Part shown: in pieces, positions 9,421 to 18,760 of the stretch
Position numbering within the stretch: the first letter of the stretch is position 1
Layout: each line of letters starts with the position of its first letter
Source: an uncultured Prevotella sp.
GTDB lineage: Bacteria > Bacteroidota > Bacteroidia > Bacteroidales > Bacteroidaceae
Assembly: GCA_944321295.1 (NCBI GenBank)
Contig: CALUKU010000003.1
Coordinates: 62,001-126,000 of the forward strand
Length of the DNA stretch: 64,000 nt
Direction of reading: 5' to 3'
Program-made: the position numbers and the translations under genes
Notes under the pieces: generated by a model
What the model was told of the DNA's origin: nothing
Database searches by the model: none
Seen by the model: the letters and a program-made list of their open reading frames with translations, nothing else

Positions 9421-10337
9421 CACATTTTTTCCATACAAATATTATGCCATTGTTTCTATGTGGGTATTTTTAATGATTTGTGACATTTGCCGGTATGCCC
9501 GTAGCAGATTGTCAGCATGTTGCCGGTTCATATCATCGTGTGGTTTGTGCGGACGCAAATCGTTTCGCGCGGGCAGGCGCGCTTTTTGACGTAATGATAT
9601 TTGATTGGTGTGTTTTAATGGCATTTTGTCATTTGGGAAATGACGCTATGAAGGACCGAAATAGGGAAAACGACGGTTGTGCGATTGTTCTTTTTGCGAA
9701 CGATTGCTGTTGATTGTGTCCTTTTGTTCGCCGATTTACGGTCCGGTTAGCGGCTGTTTGCCGTCTGAAACGCGGTGTATCGCATCGTTAAAGCAGTGCT
9801 TTTCGGCTGTAAAAGGCCGCTTTTTATGGCGGAAAAGGCGGTTCGTGCTCCAATTTTGCGCCGTGTAATTGCGCATTACGCAGGCCGTTTTACGTAACAC
9901 ATTGCAGGAGTGGCTGTTATGATTGCACACTTCTACGGGCGTTATTTTCGTAAGGTTGTCAATTAATTCAAAATAACGCACTTACGGAACGTTTACGGAA
10001 ATCAATAAGAAAGCAAATCGGTGCAAGGCGTGACAATGTGTAAATATGGTGTGTCTGCGGCGGGCTTGAGTGGTTGGGCGTGACGGTTGTTTCAAGGCTT
10101 TGTCCTATTATTTGATGTCTGCGGGTAACAGTCTGTTATACAGCGATTTAGCGTTGACCGGTAAAGGGCCTGACATGACGGCTTAAGGCGCCGCGCTCGG
10201 TTATGTTTCCGTTAGTTGGAAGGCTTCTGCCGTTTGTAAAGATGATTTACCGATAAACGCGACTTTACATATGTCAAGAAAACGGGCGTTTTATGAAAAA
10301 TTACATTAGGCAGTCGCGGCGGTTAGCTAAAAATCAT
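9421..10337. other. Intergenic space between clpC and the glycogen genes
   Basis: About 0.9 kb between divergent genes. The only structure I see is the 22-base array near its middle; the small open frames crossing it are not supported as genes. No tRNA or known RNA was recognised. Confidence 0.6.
9744..9897. repeat. 22-base periodic palindromic array 2
   Basis: Seven consecutive 22-base registers can be drawn from 9744 to 9897. The clearest are 9788-9809, 9810-9831 (frame AAAAGG...CTTTTT) and 9876-9897, which is itself a palindrome with TTACG and CGTAA ends. The unit type is the same as in the array at 4.6 kb, with cores rich in GGCCGC and GGCGG. Confidence 0.65.
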
Positions 10338-10345
10338 TATCTTTG
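10338..10345 (+). promoter_or_regulatory. Promoter -7 element for glycogen synthase
   Basis: TATCTTTG, an exact TAnnTTTG match, lies 24 bases before the ATG at 10370. Confidence 0.7.
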
Positions 10346-10369
10346 CGACGATTTTATATTTAAGAACTA

Positions 10370-12031
10370 ATGGGAACAGGATTGGAAATGCCCGACTATA
10401 TATTCGAGTCAAGTTGGGAAGTATGCAATAAAGTAGGAGGTATATATACGGTCCTTTCGACAAGGGCGAAAACTTTACAAGAGGCTTTACATGACAGAAT
10501 AATCTTCATCGGCCCGGATTTAGACGAGGCCAATGATTTGTTTTTTAAGGAAGACAAGACTCTTTATAAAGACTGGAAGGCACAGACCGTTGAAGACGGC
10601 TTGGCCGTGCGCGTAGGGCGCTGGAAGGTGCCTGGCGAGCCTGTAGCGGTGTTGGTGGATTTCAACCAATACTATGCCGAGAAAAACGAAATATACACGT
10701 GGCTTTGGGAGCATTACCAGGTTGACAGCCTGCACGCCTATGGCGATTATGACGAGGCTTCGATGTTCTCGTATGCCGCCGCAAAAGTGGTTGAGAGCTT
10801 TTACGGCTTTTATTTGGACAAATCAAAGAAGGTTATATATCACGGAAACGAGTGGATGACGGGCCTCGGGCTGCTGTACATTAACAACAAGCTGCCGCAG
10901 GTGGCTACGCTCTTTACCACGCACGCTACGAGCATTGGCCGCAGCATAGCTGGCAACAACAAGCCGCTTTACGACTATCTGTTCGCCTATAACGGCGACC
11001 AAATGTCTTGGGAGCTTAACATGCAGAGCAAACACTCGATAGAAAAGCAGACGGCTAAATACGTTGACTGCTTCACGACGGTGAGCGAAATCACCGCCAA
11101 CGAGTGTAAGGAGCTGCTTGACAAGCCCGTTGACTTCGTGCTGCCGAACGGTTTCGAGAATGATTTCGTGCCCAAGGGGGCGCAGTTCACCCGCAAGCGC
11201 AACGCCGCCCGCAAGCGCATTTTCCAAGTGGCCAACGCCCTTCTCGGCGAGGAGCTTGACGAAAAGAACACTTTGGTGGTGTCTACGAGCGGCCGTTACG
11301 AGTTCCGCAACAAGGGAGTCGACGTCTACATCGAGGCCATGAACCGCCTCCTCAGGGACAACCGCCTCAGCAAGAACGTGCTGGCTTTCATCGAAGTGCC
11401 GGGTTGGGTGGGCGAGCCGCGTCAGGACTTGATAGACCGCCTGAAGGCGGGCGGAAAGTATGACACGCCTCTGCACGCTCCGATGATAACCCACTGGCTG
11501 CACAACATGAGCCGCGACAACGTGCTCGACATGCTGAAATACCTTGACATGCAGAACCGCAAGGAGGACAAGGTTAAGATAATCTTCCTGCCGTGCTACC
11601 TTAACGGCAACGACGGCGTGTTCAACATGACGTATTACGACCTCGTAGTGGGCAACGACCTTTGCATATATCCTTCTTATTACGAACCGTGGGGATACAC
11701 TCCGCTCGAGTCGATAGCCTTCAAGGTGCCCTGCGTAACGTCCGACTTGGCAGGCTTCGGCCTTTGGGCAAACTCGGAGATCGGGCATACGGGCGAGATT
11801 ACCGACGGCGTGAAGGTCATCCACCGCACCGACTATAACTATTCGGAGGTGGCCGACAAGATTAAGGACACCGTTGCCGAATATTCAAACTTCACAGCCG
11901 CGCAGGTGAAGATGTCGCGCGATAACGCCGACAAGCTTTCGCACAAGGCTCTGTGGAGCAACTTCATAAAATATTATTATAAGGCTTATGATTTCGCTTT
12001 GCGCCGTGCCGAAGAGCGTGTGACAAAGTGA
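10370..12031 (+). CDS. Glycogen synthase, GT3 (eukaryote-like) family
   Basis: Transfers glucose from a nucleotide sugar to the non-reducing ends of glycogen. The N-terminal segment FESSWEVCNKVGGIYTV (about 12-28) matches the GT3 type known from animals, fungi and Bacteroidetes rather than the bacterial GT5 type. The GT-B C-terminal half has the phosphate-binding region around SGRYEFRNKGVDVY and the donor-binding YPSYYEPWGYTPLES. Length is 553 residues; an internal ATG at 10388 (MPDYIFE) could also be the start. It is followed after 38 bases by an alpha-glucan phosphorylase, so synthesis and breakdown of glycogen are likely encoded by one transcript. Confidence 0.93.
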   Translation: MGTGLEMPDYIFESSWEVCNKVGGIYTVLSTRAKTLQEALHDRIIFIGPDLDEANDLFFKEDKTLYKDWKAQTVEDGLAVRVGRWKVPGEPVAVLVDFNQYYAEKNEIYTWLWEHYQVDSLHAYGDYDEASMFSYAAAKVVESFYGFYLDKSKKVIYHGNEWMTGLGLLYINNKLPQVATLFTTHATSIGRSIAGNNKPLYDYLFAYNGDQMSWELNMQSKHSIEKQTAKYVDCFTTVSEITANECKELLDKPVDFVLPNGFENDFVPKGAQFTRKRNAARKRIFQVANALLGEELDEKNTLVVSTSGRYEFRNKGVDVYIEAMNRLLRDNRLSKNVLAFIEVPGWVGEPRQDLIDRLKAGGKYDTPLHAPMITHWLHNMSRDNVLDMLKYLDMQNRKEDKVKIIFLPCYLNGNDGVFNMTYYDLVVGNDLCIYPSYYEPWGYTPLESIAFKVPCVTSDLAGFGLWANSEIGHTGEITDGVKVIHRTDYNYSEVADKIKDTVAEYSNFTAAQVKMSRDNADKLSHKALWSNFIKYYYKAYDFALRRAEERVTK

Positions 12032-12069
12032 TTGTAACTGCTTAAAAAATAGAACTTAACGATAGATTT

Positions 12070-14625
12070 ATGAAAATTAAAGCTGATTATGTCAACGCTC
12101 CTCAATGGAAGGAGCTGACGGTAAAATCAAGATTACCTGAACAACTCAAATGTTTGGATGAGCTCGCGCACAACATGTGGTGGGCTTGGAACTACGAGGC
12201 AAGGGACTTGTGGAGAAGTCTTGACGAACAACTTTATGAAGAAGTGGGACGCAACCCCGTCCTCTTGCTTGAGCGTCTTAGCTATGACAGGAAGGAAGAA
12301 ATCGTAGCCGACAAGACGATCATGAAGCATGTGAAGGACGTTTATGCGCAGTTCCGCAAATATATGGACGTTAAGCCTGACTCAAAGCGCCCGTCGGTTG
12401 CTTACTTCAGCATGGAATATGGTATCAACCAGGTGCTTAAGATATATTCGGGAGGTCTTGGCATGCTTGCCGGCGACTATCTTAAGGAAGCGTCGGACAG
12501 CAATGTTGACATGTGCGCCGTAGGTTTCCTTTACCGCTACGGATATTTCACGCAGTCGCTGAGCATGGACGGACAGCAGATAGCCAACTATGAGGCGCAG
12601 AACTTCAATTCGCTGCCCATCGAGCGCCAGCTTGACGCCGACGGCAATCCTCTTGTCGTAGACGTGCCTTACGCCAACTATCTCGTACATGCTTATGTGT
12701 GGCGCGTAAACGTAGGACGTATCTCGCTCTACCTGCTTGACACTGACAACGAGATGAACTCTGACTTCGACAAGCCGATAACTCACTCTCTTTACGGCGG
12801 CGACTGGGAAAACCGTCTGAAGCAGGAGATACTTCTCGGTATCGGCGGTATCCTTACATTGAAGAAGCTCGGAATAACGAAAGACGTTTACCACTGCAAC
12901 GAAGGCCATGCCGCCCTCTGCAACCTGCAGCGCCTTTGCGACTATGTCCAGGGTGGACTTACGTTCAACCAGGCACTCGAACTCGTGCGCGCGTCTTCGC
13001 TTTACACCGTACATACCCCCGTTCCCGCCGGCCACGACTATTTCGACGAAGGCCTCTTCGGCAAGTACATGGGTGGTTATCCCTCAATTCTCGGCATTAC
13101 TTGGGACGAGTTCATCGGCATGGGCCGCACCAATCCCGATGACCATAACGAGAAGTTCTGCATGTCTACGTTCGCATGCAACACCTGCCAGGAGGTTAAC
13201 GGCGTGAGCAAGCTCCATGGTTGGGTGAGCCAGAAGATGTTCTCTGGTATATGGAAAGGCTATTATCCCGAGGAGAACCACGTTGGATACGTTACCAACG
13301 GCGTACACTTCCCCACATGGACCGCAACCGAATGGCGTAAGCTTTATGCCCAGTATTTCGACGAGTCGTTCATGAGCGACCAGAGCAACGAGAACATCTG
13401 GCACGCAATATACAATGTGCCCGACGACGTTATTTGGGACACACGTATGGGATTGAAGAAGAAACTTACGGATTATATCCGCGTGAAGTTCCGTGAAACT
13501 TGGCTGAAAAACCAAGGCGACCCCGCCCGTGTGGTTTCGTTGCTCGAGAAAATCAACCCCAATGCCCTCATGATAGGTTTCTGCCGCCGCTTCGCTACGT
13601 ATAAGCGTGCGCACCTTTTGTTCACCGATCTTGACCGTCTTTCTAAGATTGTCAACAATCCCGAGCATCCCGTGCAGTTCCTGTTTGCCGGTAAGGCGCA
13701 TCCCGCCGACGGCGCAGGCCAGGGCCTTATTAAGAAAATATTCGAGATAAGCCAGCGTCCTGAGTTCCTTGGCAAGATAATCTTCCTTGAGGATTATGAC
13801 ATGCAGCTCGCACGCCGCCTTGTTTCGGGCGTTGACATCTGGATGAATACGCCTACTCGTCCTCTTGAGGCTTCGGGTACTTCAGGCGAGAAGGCCGAGA
13901 TGAACGGCGTCGTCAACCTTTCTGTACTTGACGGATGGTGGCTTGAGGGCTACCGCGAGGGCGCAGGATGGGCTTTGACCGAGAAGCGCACTTACAAGAA
14001 CCAAGGATACCAAGACCAGCTTGACGCCGCTACGATTTACGGCTTGCTTGAGAACGAAATCATACCGTTGTATTACGACAAGAACGAAAAGGGTTATAGC
14101 GAAGGCTGGATAAAGGTGATCAAGAACTCTATCGCCACCATTGCTCCCCATTACACAATGAAGCGCCAGCTTGATGATTATTACGATAAGTTCTATATCA
14201 AAGAAGCTGCACGTTTCAAGAAGCTTGCCGCTAACGACAACAGACTTGCTAAGGATATAGCGCAGTGGAAGGAAACGGTAGCTGAGCGTTGGGATGCGAT
14301 AACGGTTGTGTCAAAAGAGTCAACCATGCCTGCGTCAGGAATGGAAACAGGCGTAGAGTATAAGATAAAGTTTGTCATCGACGAGCAAGGTCTTAATGAC
14401 GCAATCGGCCTTGAGTTTGTTTCAGTTACGACAGACAAGAACGGCGAGGAGCGCATCTCTAATGTATTCCCGTTCAAGCTTATTGGAAACGAGGGCAACC
14501 TTTACACCTTTGAGGCAACCGTTGAGGCTTCAGAGGCCGGAACTTATAAGACAGGTGTCAGGATGTATCCTAAGAACGAGAACATGCCTCACCGTCAGGA
14601 TTTCTGCTATGTTAAGTGGCTTTAA
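12070..14625 (+). CDS. glgP: Alpha-glucan (glycogen/maltodextrin) phosphorylase
   Basis: PLP-dependent phosphorolysis of alpha-1,4-glucans to glucose-1-phosphate, GT35 family. The 851-residue protein is of the shorter AGP type with an N-terminal DUF3417-like region ([14 protein letters not shown] near 35-48). The PLP lysine is Lys608 in [13 protein letters not shown], followed by [11 protein letters not shown]-terminal extension of about 100 residues (from about 755) rich in beta-type sequence follows the catalytic domain and may be a carbohydrate-contacting or accessory domain; this is inference. It is coupled to the upstream GT3 synthase and ends at a strong terminator. Confidence 0.95.
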   Translation: MKIKADYVNAPQWKELTVKSRLPEQLKCLDELAHNMWWAWNYEARDLWRSLDEQLYEEVGRNPVLLLERLSYDRKEEIVADKTIMKHVKDVYAQFRKYMDVKPDSKRPSVAYFSMEYGINQVLKIYSGGLGMLAGDYLKEASDSNVDMCAVGFLYRYGYFTQSLSMDGQQIANYEAQNFNSLPIERQLDADGNPLVVDVPYANYLVHAYVWRVNVGRISLYLLDTDNEMNSDFDKPITHSLYGGDWENRLKQEILLGIGGILTLKKLGITKDVYHCNEGHAALCNLQRLCDYVQGGLTFNQALELVRASSLYTVHTPVPAGHDYFDEGLFGKYMGGYPSILGITWDEFIGMGRTNPDDHNEKFCMSTFACNTCQEVNGVSKLHGWVSQKMFSGIWKGYYPEENHVGYVTNGVHFPTWTATEWRKLYAQYFDESFMSDQSNENIWHAIYNVPDDVIWDTRMGLKKKLTDYIRVKFRETWLKNQGDPARVVSLLEKINPNALMIGFCRRFATYKRAHLLFTDLDRLSKIVNNPEHPVQFLFAGKAHPADGAGQGLIKKIFEISQRPEFLGKIIFLEDYDMQLARRLVSGVDIWMNTPTRPLEASGTSGEKAEMNGVVNLSVLDGWWLEGYREGAGWALTEKRTYKNQGYQDQLDAATIYGLLENEIIPLYYDKNEKGYSEGWIKVIKNSIATIAPHYTMKRQLDDYYDKFYIKEAARFKKLAANDNRLAKDIAQWKETVAERWDAITVVSKESTMPASGMETGVEYKIKFVIDEQGLNDAIGLEFVSVTTDKNGEERISNVFPFKLIGNEGNLYTFEATVEASEAGTYKTGVRMYPKNENMPHRQDFCYVKWL

Positions 14626-14665
14626 TCGGGCGTTGCTTGAGATAGCATAAACAGAAGCTTATTAT

Positions 14666-14706
14666 AAGCGGCATAAGGGTCATGGCCCTTATGCCGCTTT
14701 CTTTTT
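14666..14706 (+). terminator. Rho-independent terminator after glgP
   Basis: A 14-base perfect stem (14666-14679 with 14686-14699), loop of six bases, followed by TTTCTTTTT; about 40 bases after the glgP stop. Confidence 0.9.
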
Positions 14707-14710
14707 ATTA

Positions 14711-15223
14711 ATGTTTAGGGTAGTGGTTTTTATATGTTCAATATGCGGATGTTTTTCAAGTATTCCTTGGCCTAAGACCCATATTGAATTCGTGTTAGGT
14801 AAAGACAAAGATAGTTAACTTAACTATATACAGAATCATGTTAAACCTGGATTTGTTTGTAATGAACGGCCGTATCGTTTTATTTTTCTTTATTATATCT
14901 TTCATATTTCACTTTAAGATGTTCTACGCTGATTGCCAGCGTGTTGTTGCGTGAAAGATGTTTGGCTTATCCTTCACCGGTATTTCACGTGTGAAGGTTG
15001 TGGAAATATGATTTAATTCATGTCTGCAAGACTATTAAAAGCTGTGTAGAAGATTTCCTTTCAGAGTGTAGAAAGCTGCCTCTTACATTCTGTTTGACGC
15101 CCGTAGACATATGAATTATTTCCCTTCTTATTGATGTTTCTTTGTATCGAAGATGCTTCTATCGCAGTGATAAGCCATGACTGGCGGTGTGTACTTGACT
15201 ATAATCGGACGGATGATATATAA
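14711..15223. other. Non-coding space with no recognised feature
   Basis: About 0.5 kb of AT-rich sequence between the glycogen operon terminator and the tRNA terminator. A lone TATCTTTG on the minus strand (14806-14813) has no gene behind it. I see no open frame or known RNA. Confidence 0.5.
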
Positions 15224-15261
15224 AAAAGAAGTCATAAAGCGTATGCCTTATGACTTCTTTT
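15224..15261 (-). terminator. Terminator after tRNA-Glu
   Basis: A 14-base stem (15224-15237 with 15248-15261) with a 10-base loop and an A/T tract that reads as U-rich on the minus strand, directly behind the tRNA 3' end. Confidence 0.85.
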
Positions 15262-15262
15262 G

Positions 15263-15334
15263 TAGTGGATAGGGGAATCGAACCCCTATGCCAAGATTGA
15301 GAATCTTGTATCCTAACCATTAGATGAATCCACC
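15263..15334 (-). tRNA. tRNA-Glu (anticodon CTC)
   Basis: A 72-base cloverleaf with 7-base acceptor pairing (one G-U), T arm with TTCGAAT loop, and anticodon stem CAAGA/TCTTG around loop TTCTCAA, giving anticodon CTC that reads GAG. No CCA is encoded. It is cotranscribed behind tRNA-Ser. Confidence 0.93.
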
Positions 15335-15367
15335 ATATCTGTTCTATATGTTCGTTCCACCAACCTG

Positions 15368-15455
15368 CGGAAGCTGGGGGATTCGAACCCCCGGTACGAT
15401 AAACTCGCACGGCAGTTTAGCAAACTGCTGGTTTCAGCCACTCACCCAAACTTCC
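15368..15455 (-). tRNA. tRNA-Ser (anticodon GCT)
   Basis: An 88-base type II tRNA with a long variable arm. Anticodon stem GCAGT/ACTGC encloses loop TTGCTAA, so the anticodon is GCT, reading AGC and AGU. Acceptor ends GGAAGTT/AGCTTCC pair and the discriminator is G, as expected for serine. Confidence 0.94.
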
Positions 15456-15499
15456 TTTCCGGTTTATTGTACCGAAGCATTATCGCTCAAATGCGGTTG

Positions 15500-15531
15500 C
15501 AAAGGTAAGGACTTTTTTCTATTCCTGCAAA
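15500..15531 (-). promoter_or_regulatory. Promoter for the tRNA-Ser/tRNA-Glu pair
   Basis: TACCTTTG at 15500-15507 with TTTG at 15528-15531, separated by 20 bases: an excellent match to the Bacteroidetes consensus, 45 bases before the tRNA-Ser 5' end. Confidence 0.85.
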
Positions 15532-15679
15532 TTTTTCGGGAGAAATTTTACATGATATTGCGTTTTTTTGTTTAAATCGCCTGTTTTGTGCCTATTTTAA
15601 GGCTATTTACATATTTCATGAAGCCTTATTAGTTAATCAGAATTCATTTGATTATTGAATCGTGGTCTGTAATAGGTGG

Positions 15680-15840
15680 GGATAAAAATTATATAAGTTC
15701 GTCTTTAATCTGCCTATTGTTACCCGGCATGAGGATGAATTTAAAATTCAAAAAAGACGAACTTATATAAAACAAAAATTGATTGTCTCACGACAACCAA
15801 TCTTTTATTAACCTTAATAATCTAATACCATGAAAAACAC
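15680..15840 (-). ncRNA. Candidate structured small RNA, about 160 bases
   Basis: A consensus promoter (15845-15875) points into a 160-base region with no protein gene. The predicted transcript starts near 15838, has a small hairpin TTGTC-GTGA-GACAA (15783-15796), then an 18-base perfect stem (15753-15770 with 15689-15706) that closes a 46-base loop and is followed by a U-rich run (AATTTTTATCC), as at a terminator. I do not recognise the family with certainty; 6S-like or another Bacteroidales-specific RNA are possibilities. The promoter, structure and end signal are seen; transcription is inference. Confidence 0.5.
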
Positions 15841-15844
15841 GTTG

Positions 15845-15875
15845 CAAAGGTATTGATTATTTTTTAATTTGCAAA
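15845..15875 (-). promoter_or_regulatory. Consensus promoter for the candidate small RNA
   Basis: TACCTTTG at 15845-15852 and TTTG at 15872-15875, spaced 19 bases, lies just behind the stop of the DUF3256 gene and directs transcription away from it into the non-coding region. Confidence 0.75.
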
Positions 15876-15900
15876 ACTTTCGAGCAGAAAAGTTTAAATT

Positions 15901-16548
15901 CTAACAGTTTTTAAAACTTTTGCCATCCCATTTAAAAGATTTTTTCTTTAATATGGCTTTTATCTCGTTAAACTTCTCTTTCGTTGTGAACGGTACGCTC
16001 AGCCTGAACGTTATCGTGTTGCCTCCGTGCGGGATGTTCGCCCTTACCACTACAGGCTCGATATATTTGCGCAACTCTTCAAAGCGCTCCTGCGACATGG
16101 TGTCGGGGCGTGCCGTAAGCTCGTTGAGCATGGCTTCGGCGTTGCGCGTGTCTGGCAGGTTGAAGTTGTTGTTAATGACTTTCCAGTTAGTGTCATAGAA
16201 TTCCACGACGCTTTCAGGCACCGGCCTTCTTACTGATTTCACCAAGCATATTATTTGCGTGCTGTCGCTTACGGGCAGCAATTTGATTATCAGCCTGGTG
16301 TTCTTGTTCAGGTCAAGTCGTGCGAAATCATCGCCGATGGTTGTTACCGTTGACGTTCCGTTGAGCGTGTTTTTTACGACGACGGTGTCGTTGTCAATCG
16401 TAAACTTGTTCATTTCCCCGCGCTGGTCGCTGTTTATGTAAGGGATTACTTCGGGAGGCATTGTGCCGAGCATGTCCTTCACGGTTGTCTGGGCGCATGC
16501 CATAGTCGTGCTTATCAGCAATGCTGCAAGTAACGCTAATGTTTTCAT
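15901..16548 (-). CDS. DUF3256 family exported protein
   Basis: A 215-residue protein, read from the ATG at 16548 because this gives a normal signal peptide (lysine, hydrophobic stretch, cleavage near TMACAQ). The mature part matches DUF3256, a Bacteroidetes family of unknown function, with a first lobe containing MLGTMPPEVIPYIN and a second lobe rich in charged residues. No catalytic motif is visible. It begins 26 bases behind the phenylacetate-CoA ligase and is likely cotranscribed; the two functions do not obviously fit, so the link may be only positional. Confidence 0.8.
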   Translation of the reverse strand: MKTLALLAALLISTTMACAQTTVKDMLGTMPPEVIPYINSDQRGEMNKFTIDNDTVVVKNTLNGTSTVTTIGDDFARLDLNKNTRLIIKLLPVSDSTQIICLVKSVRRPVPESVVEFYDTNWKVINNNFNLPDTRNAEAMLNELTARPDTMSQERFEELRKYIEPVVVRANIPHGGNTITFRLSVPFTTKEKFNEIKAILKKKSFKWDGKSFKNC

Positions 16549-16574
16549 GTCTGTATCTTTTTTAGTTAATATTC

Positions 16575-17882
16575 TCATTTTCTGCCGTCGCGCAGGTCCT
16601 TCACGCGCACGGCCTTGCCGTCGCCGGTGGGTATTGAGCCTTTCTTCACCAGCTTTACTTTTGGCGTCAGCAGTATTTCGTCCTTAAGGGCGCGCTGAAT
16701 GTTTCTCGTCATCTTCTGCAGTTCGGGGAACACGTCGGATGGCATGTCGTCAAGTTCCACCTCTACGGTCATCACGTCGTTGTCGTCAACGGTGTCGAGC
16801 GTTATAATGTAGTTGCTGCCGAGTCCGGGGTATTGCGCCAGTATTTTCTCCACCTGCATCGGGAAGACGTTCACGCCCTTGATGATGAACATGTCGTCGG
16901 TGCGTCCCTTTATGCGGTCTATACGCCTGTGCGTCCTGCCGCACGGACATTCGCCTGTAAGTATGCGCGTAAGGTCGCGCGTGCGGTAGCGCAGTATCGG
17001 CATCATCGTCCTGTCGAGCGTGGTGAGCACCATTTCGCCGTATTCGCCGTCGGGCACGGGTTCAAGCGTGTCAGGGTCAACTATTTCTACGATGTAGTTG
17101 TCTTCCCACAGGTGCATGCCGTTCTGTTGCTTACATTCAAAGGCTACGCCCGGGCCGTTCATCTCGGTCATGCCGAAGCTGTTGTAGGCCTTCACGCCAA
17201 GCAGCCTTTCAATCCTGCGGCGCTGTTCCTCCGTGTGCGGCTCGGCGCCTATGAACAGCGTGCGCAGGCTTGTGTCGCGCGGGTCGATGCCTTCTTCCTT
17301 GAAAACCTCAGCCAGCCTGACGGCGTAGCTCGGTATTGCGTGCAGGCAGGTAGTGCCGAAGTCGCGGATGAACATTATCTGCCTTTTGCTGTTGCCGGCC
17401 GCTGCGGGTATGGTTGTGGCGCCAAGCTTCTCGGCTCCGTATTGGAACCCCAGTCCTCCCGTGAACATTCCGTAGCCTGAGCTGTTCTGAAAAACGTCCG
17501 TGTCCCTGCAGCCGACCATGTACATGTTTCTGGCCACCATGTTGGCCCATGAGTCGATGTCGTGCCTTGAGTACACAACGACGGTTGGGTGTCCTGTCGT
17601 GCCGCTTGACGAGTGTATGCGTATGGCGTCCTTCATGTCGCCGCCAACCAAGCCGAAGGGATAGTTGTCCCTGAGGTCCTGCTTGGTTGTGAACGGCAGT
17701 TTCCTTATGTCGTCTACGGTCTTTATGTCGTCGGGCGTGACGCCGCTTTCGCGCAGCTTGCTTCCGTAAAACGGCGATTTAAGCGCTATGCCGATGGTGC
17801 GCCTAAGTTTTTCCGCCTGCAGCTCCCTGAGCTTTTCGCGCGGCATGGTTTCTATTTCCGGCTGCCAATATTCTCCGTTCAT
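16575..17882 (-). CDS. paaK: Phenylacetate-CoA ligase
   Basis: AMP-forming ligase that activates an aryl acetate with CoA. The 435-residue length is typical. The P-loop-like motif SSSGTTGHPTVV (about 91-102), the adenylate-site region YNSFGMTEMNGPG, and the hinge with YRTRDLTRI are present, and the C-terminal subdomain ends with a lysine-containing GKAVRVKD. No phenylacetate epoxidase genes are nearby, and in Bacteroidales such enzymes more likely act on aryl acetates from 2-oxoacid fermentation than on a degradation route; this is inference. Confidence 0.9.
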   Translation of the reverse strand: MNGEYWQPEIETMPREKLRELQAEKLRRTIGIALKSPFYGSKLRESGVTPDDIKTVDDIRKLPFTTKQDLRDNYPFGLVGGDMKDAIRIHSSSGTTGHPTVVVYSRHDIDSWANMVARNMYMVGCRDTDVFQNSSGYGMFTGGLGFQYGAEKLGATTIPAAAGNSKRQIMFIRDFGTTCLHAIPSYAVRLAEVFKEEGIDPRDTSLRTLFIGAEPHTEEQRRRIERLLGVKAYNSFGMTEMNGPGVAFECKQQNGMHLWEDNYIVEIVDPDTLEPVPDGEYGEMVLTTLDRTMMPILRYRTRDLTRILTGECPCGRTHRRIDRIKGRTDDMFIIKGVNVFPMQVEKILAQYPGLGSNYIITLDTVDDNDVMTVEVELDDMPSDVFPELQKMTRNIQRALKDEILLTPKVKLVKKGSIPTGDGKAVRVKDLRDGRK

Positions 17883-18260
17883 ACGGCTGTTCCTTTCTTT
17901 TTGAAGCTTTTCCTGCTTGCAATATTACACTTTTATTTTGACATTGCCAATTAAAACGGCGATAATTTACTGTTAGGCGTGTTGTGCGTACTATTAAAAG
18001 AGGTGCAACCAGCCTGTCGGCATGTTTGTTTAAGTAAAATAAGTGACCATGCGGCTGAAGTCGTAAATCGGTCGGCGTTTGGTTAAAAAACGATAACTGG
18101 CGGTCATGCCAATTATCCGTTTGACGCCGTAATAACGCCCTTCGCTCTTCGCTTATCCGGCTTTTATCTAAATATCCCGTGTTTTTGTAGGTTTATGCTA
18201 AGGCCTTGCAAGCCAACGCTTTACATTTTGCAAGGCGCTCGGCTTCGGCATATTTGCGCT
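17883..18260. other. Intergenic space upstream of paaK
   Basis: The first part of an 878-base gap between divergent paaK and purU. No gene, RNA or strong promoter was recognised here; the next part of the gap holds a 22-base array. Confidence 0.5.
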
Positions 18261-18436
18261 TGAAAACGGCTTTAGTGGCCTGTAAAAGGAGCCCTTTCGG
18301 TATCTAAAAGGTCGCTTTTGGCATTGTAAGCGGCCGCCTTTTAGCGTGCTGTTTGCCGCTTTCGGCATGCCTGATGGCGGTTTTTTGCCGTTCTGACAGG
18401 CTTTTTTCATGTGTTTGATGGCTTTTAAGGCGCCAG
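18261..18436. repeat. 22-base periodic palindromic array 3
   Basis: Eight units of exactly 22 bases run without insertion or deletion from 18261 to 18436; the best conserved are 18283-18304, 18305-18326 and 18327-18348, each with TAAAAGG or TAAGCGG at the left and C-CTTT-C/T at the right. It lies between divergent genes, about 325 bases upstream of purU. Beyond the array, 18437-18710 shows nothing recognisable. Confidence 0.8.
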
Positions 18437-18710
18437 GATTTTCTATTTTGCGAATTTGTATTGTAAAATAAATCGAAAACAAGACGTTGCGCCTTCGTTA
18501 AATAATCCTAATCCGTGCGGCCGCAATGTGCTTTCCGTGTCGCCTCCCACCGTGTGACGTGTTGCGGTTAAAGCGCTGTCAGACGTTTCGTTGTGTCAGA
18601 ATATAGCGTTTTGATTGTCTTGGTGATTGAAATATTAATAAAATAATGTCATTTTGTGAGAATTATTAAATTTATAAGGCTTGGATGGTTGTTAATCCGA
18701 AGTTTTTTAA

Positions 18711-18718
18711 TACTTTTG
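18711..18718 (+). promoter_or_regulatory. Promoter -7 element for purU and the his genes
   Basis: TACTTTTG matches TAnnTTTG, 42 bases before the purU ATG, and may drive purU through hisIE. Confidence 0.65.
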
Positions 18719-18760
18719 CACGTGAAACGTAAAGTGATAGTGAAAAAACATTTAAGGTAA

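Noticed and set aside
9736..9981. 81-codon minus-strand frame between clpC and glycogen synthase
   Set aside because: It crosses the 22-base array, and its translation mirrors the repeats (RPF and RLF patterns); no start signal or homology is evident.
14806..14813. TATCTTTG promoter-like element on the minus strand
   Set aside because: There is no open frame or structured RNA on the following 100 bases; likely chance.
18198..18482. 94-codon minus-strand frame between paaK and purU
   Set aside because: Its translation is dictated by the 22-base array and contains no domain; similar frames arise in the other arrays.
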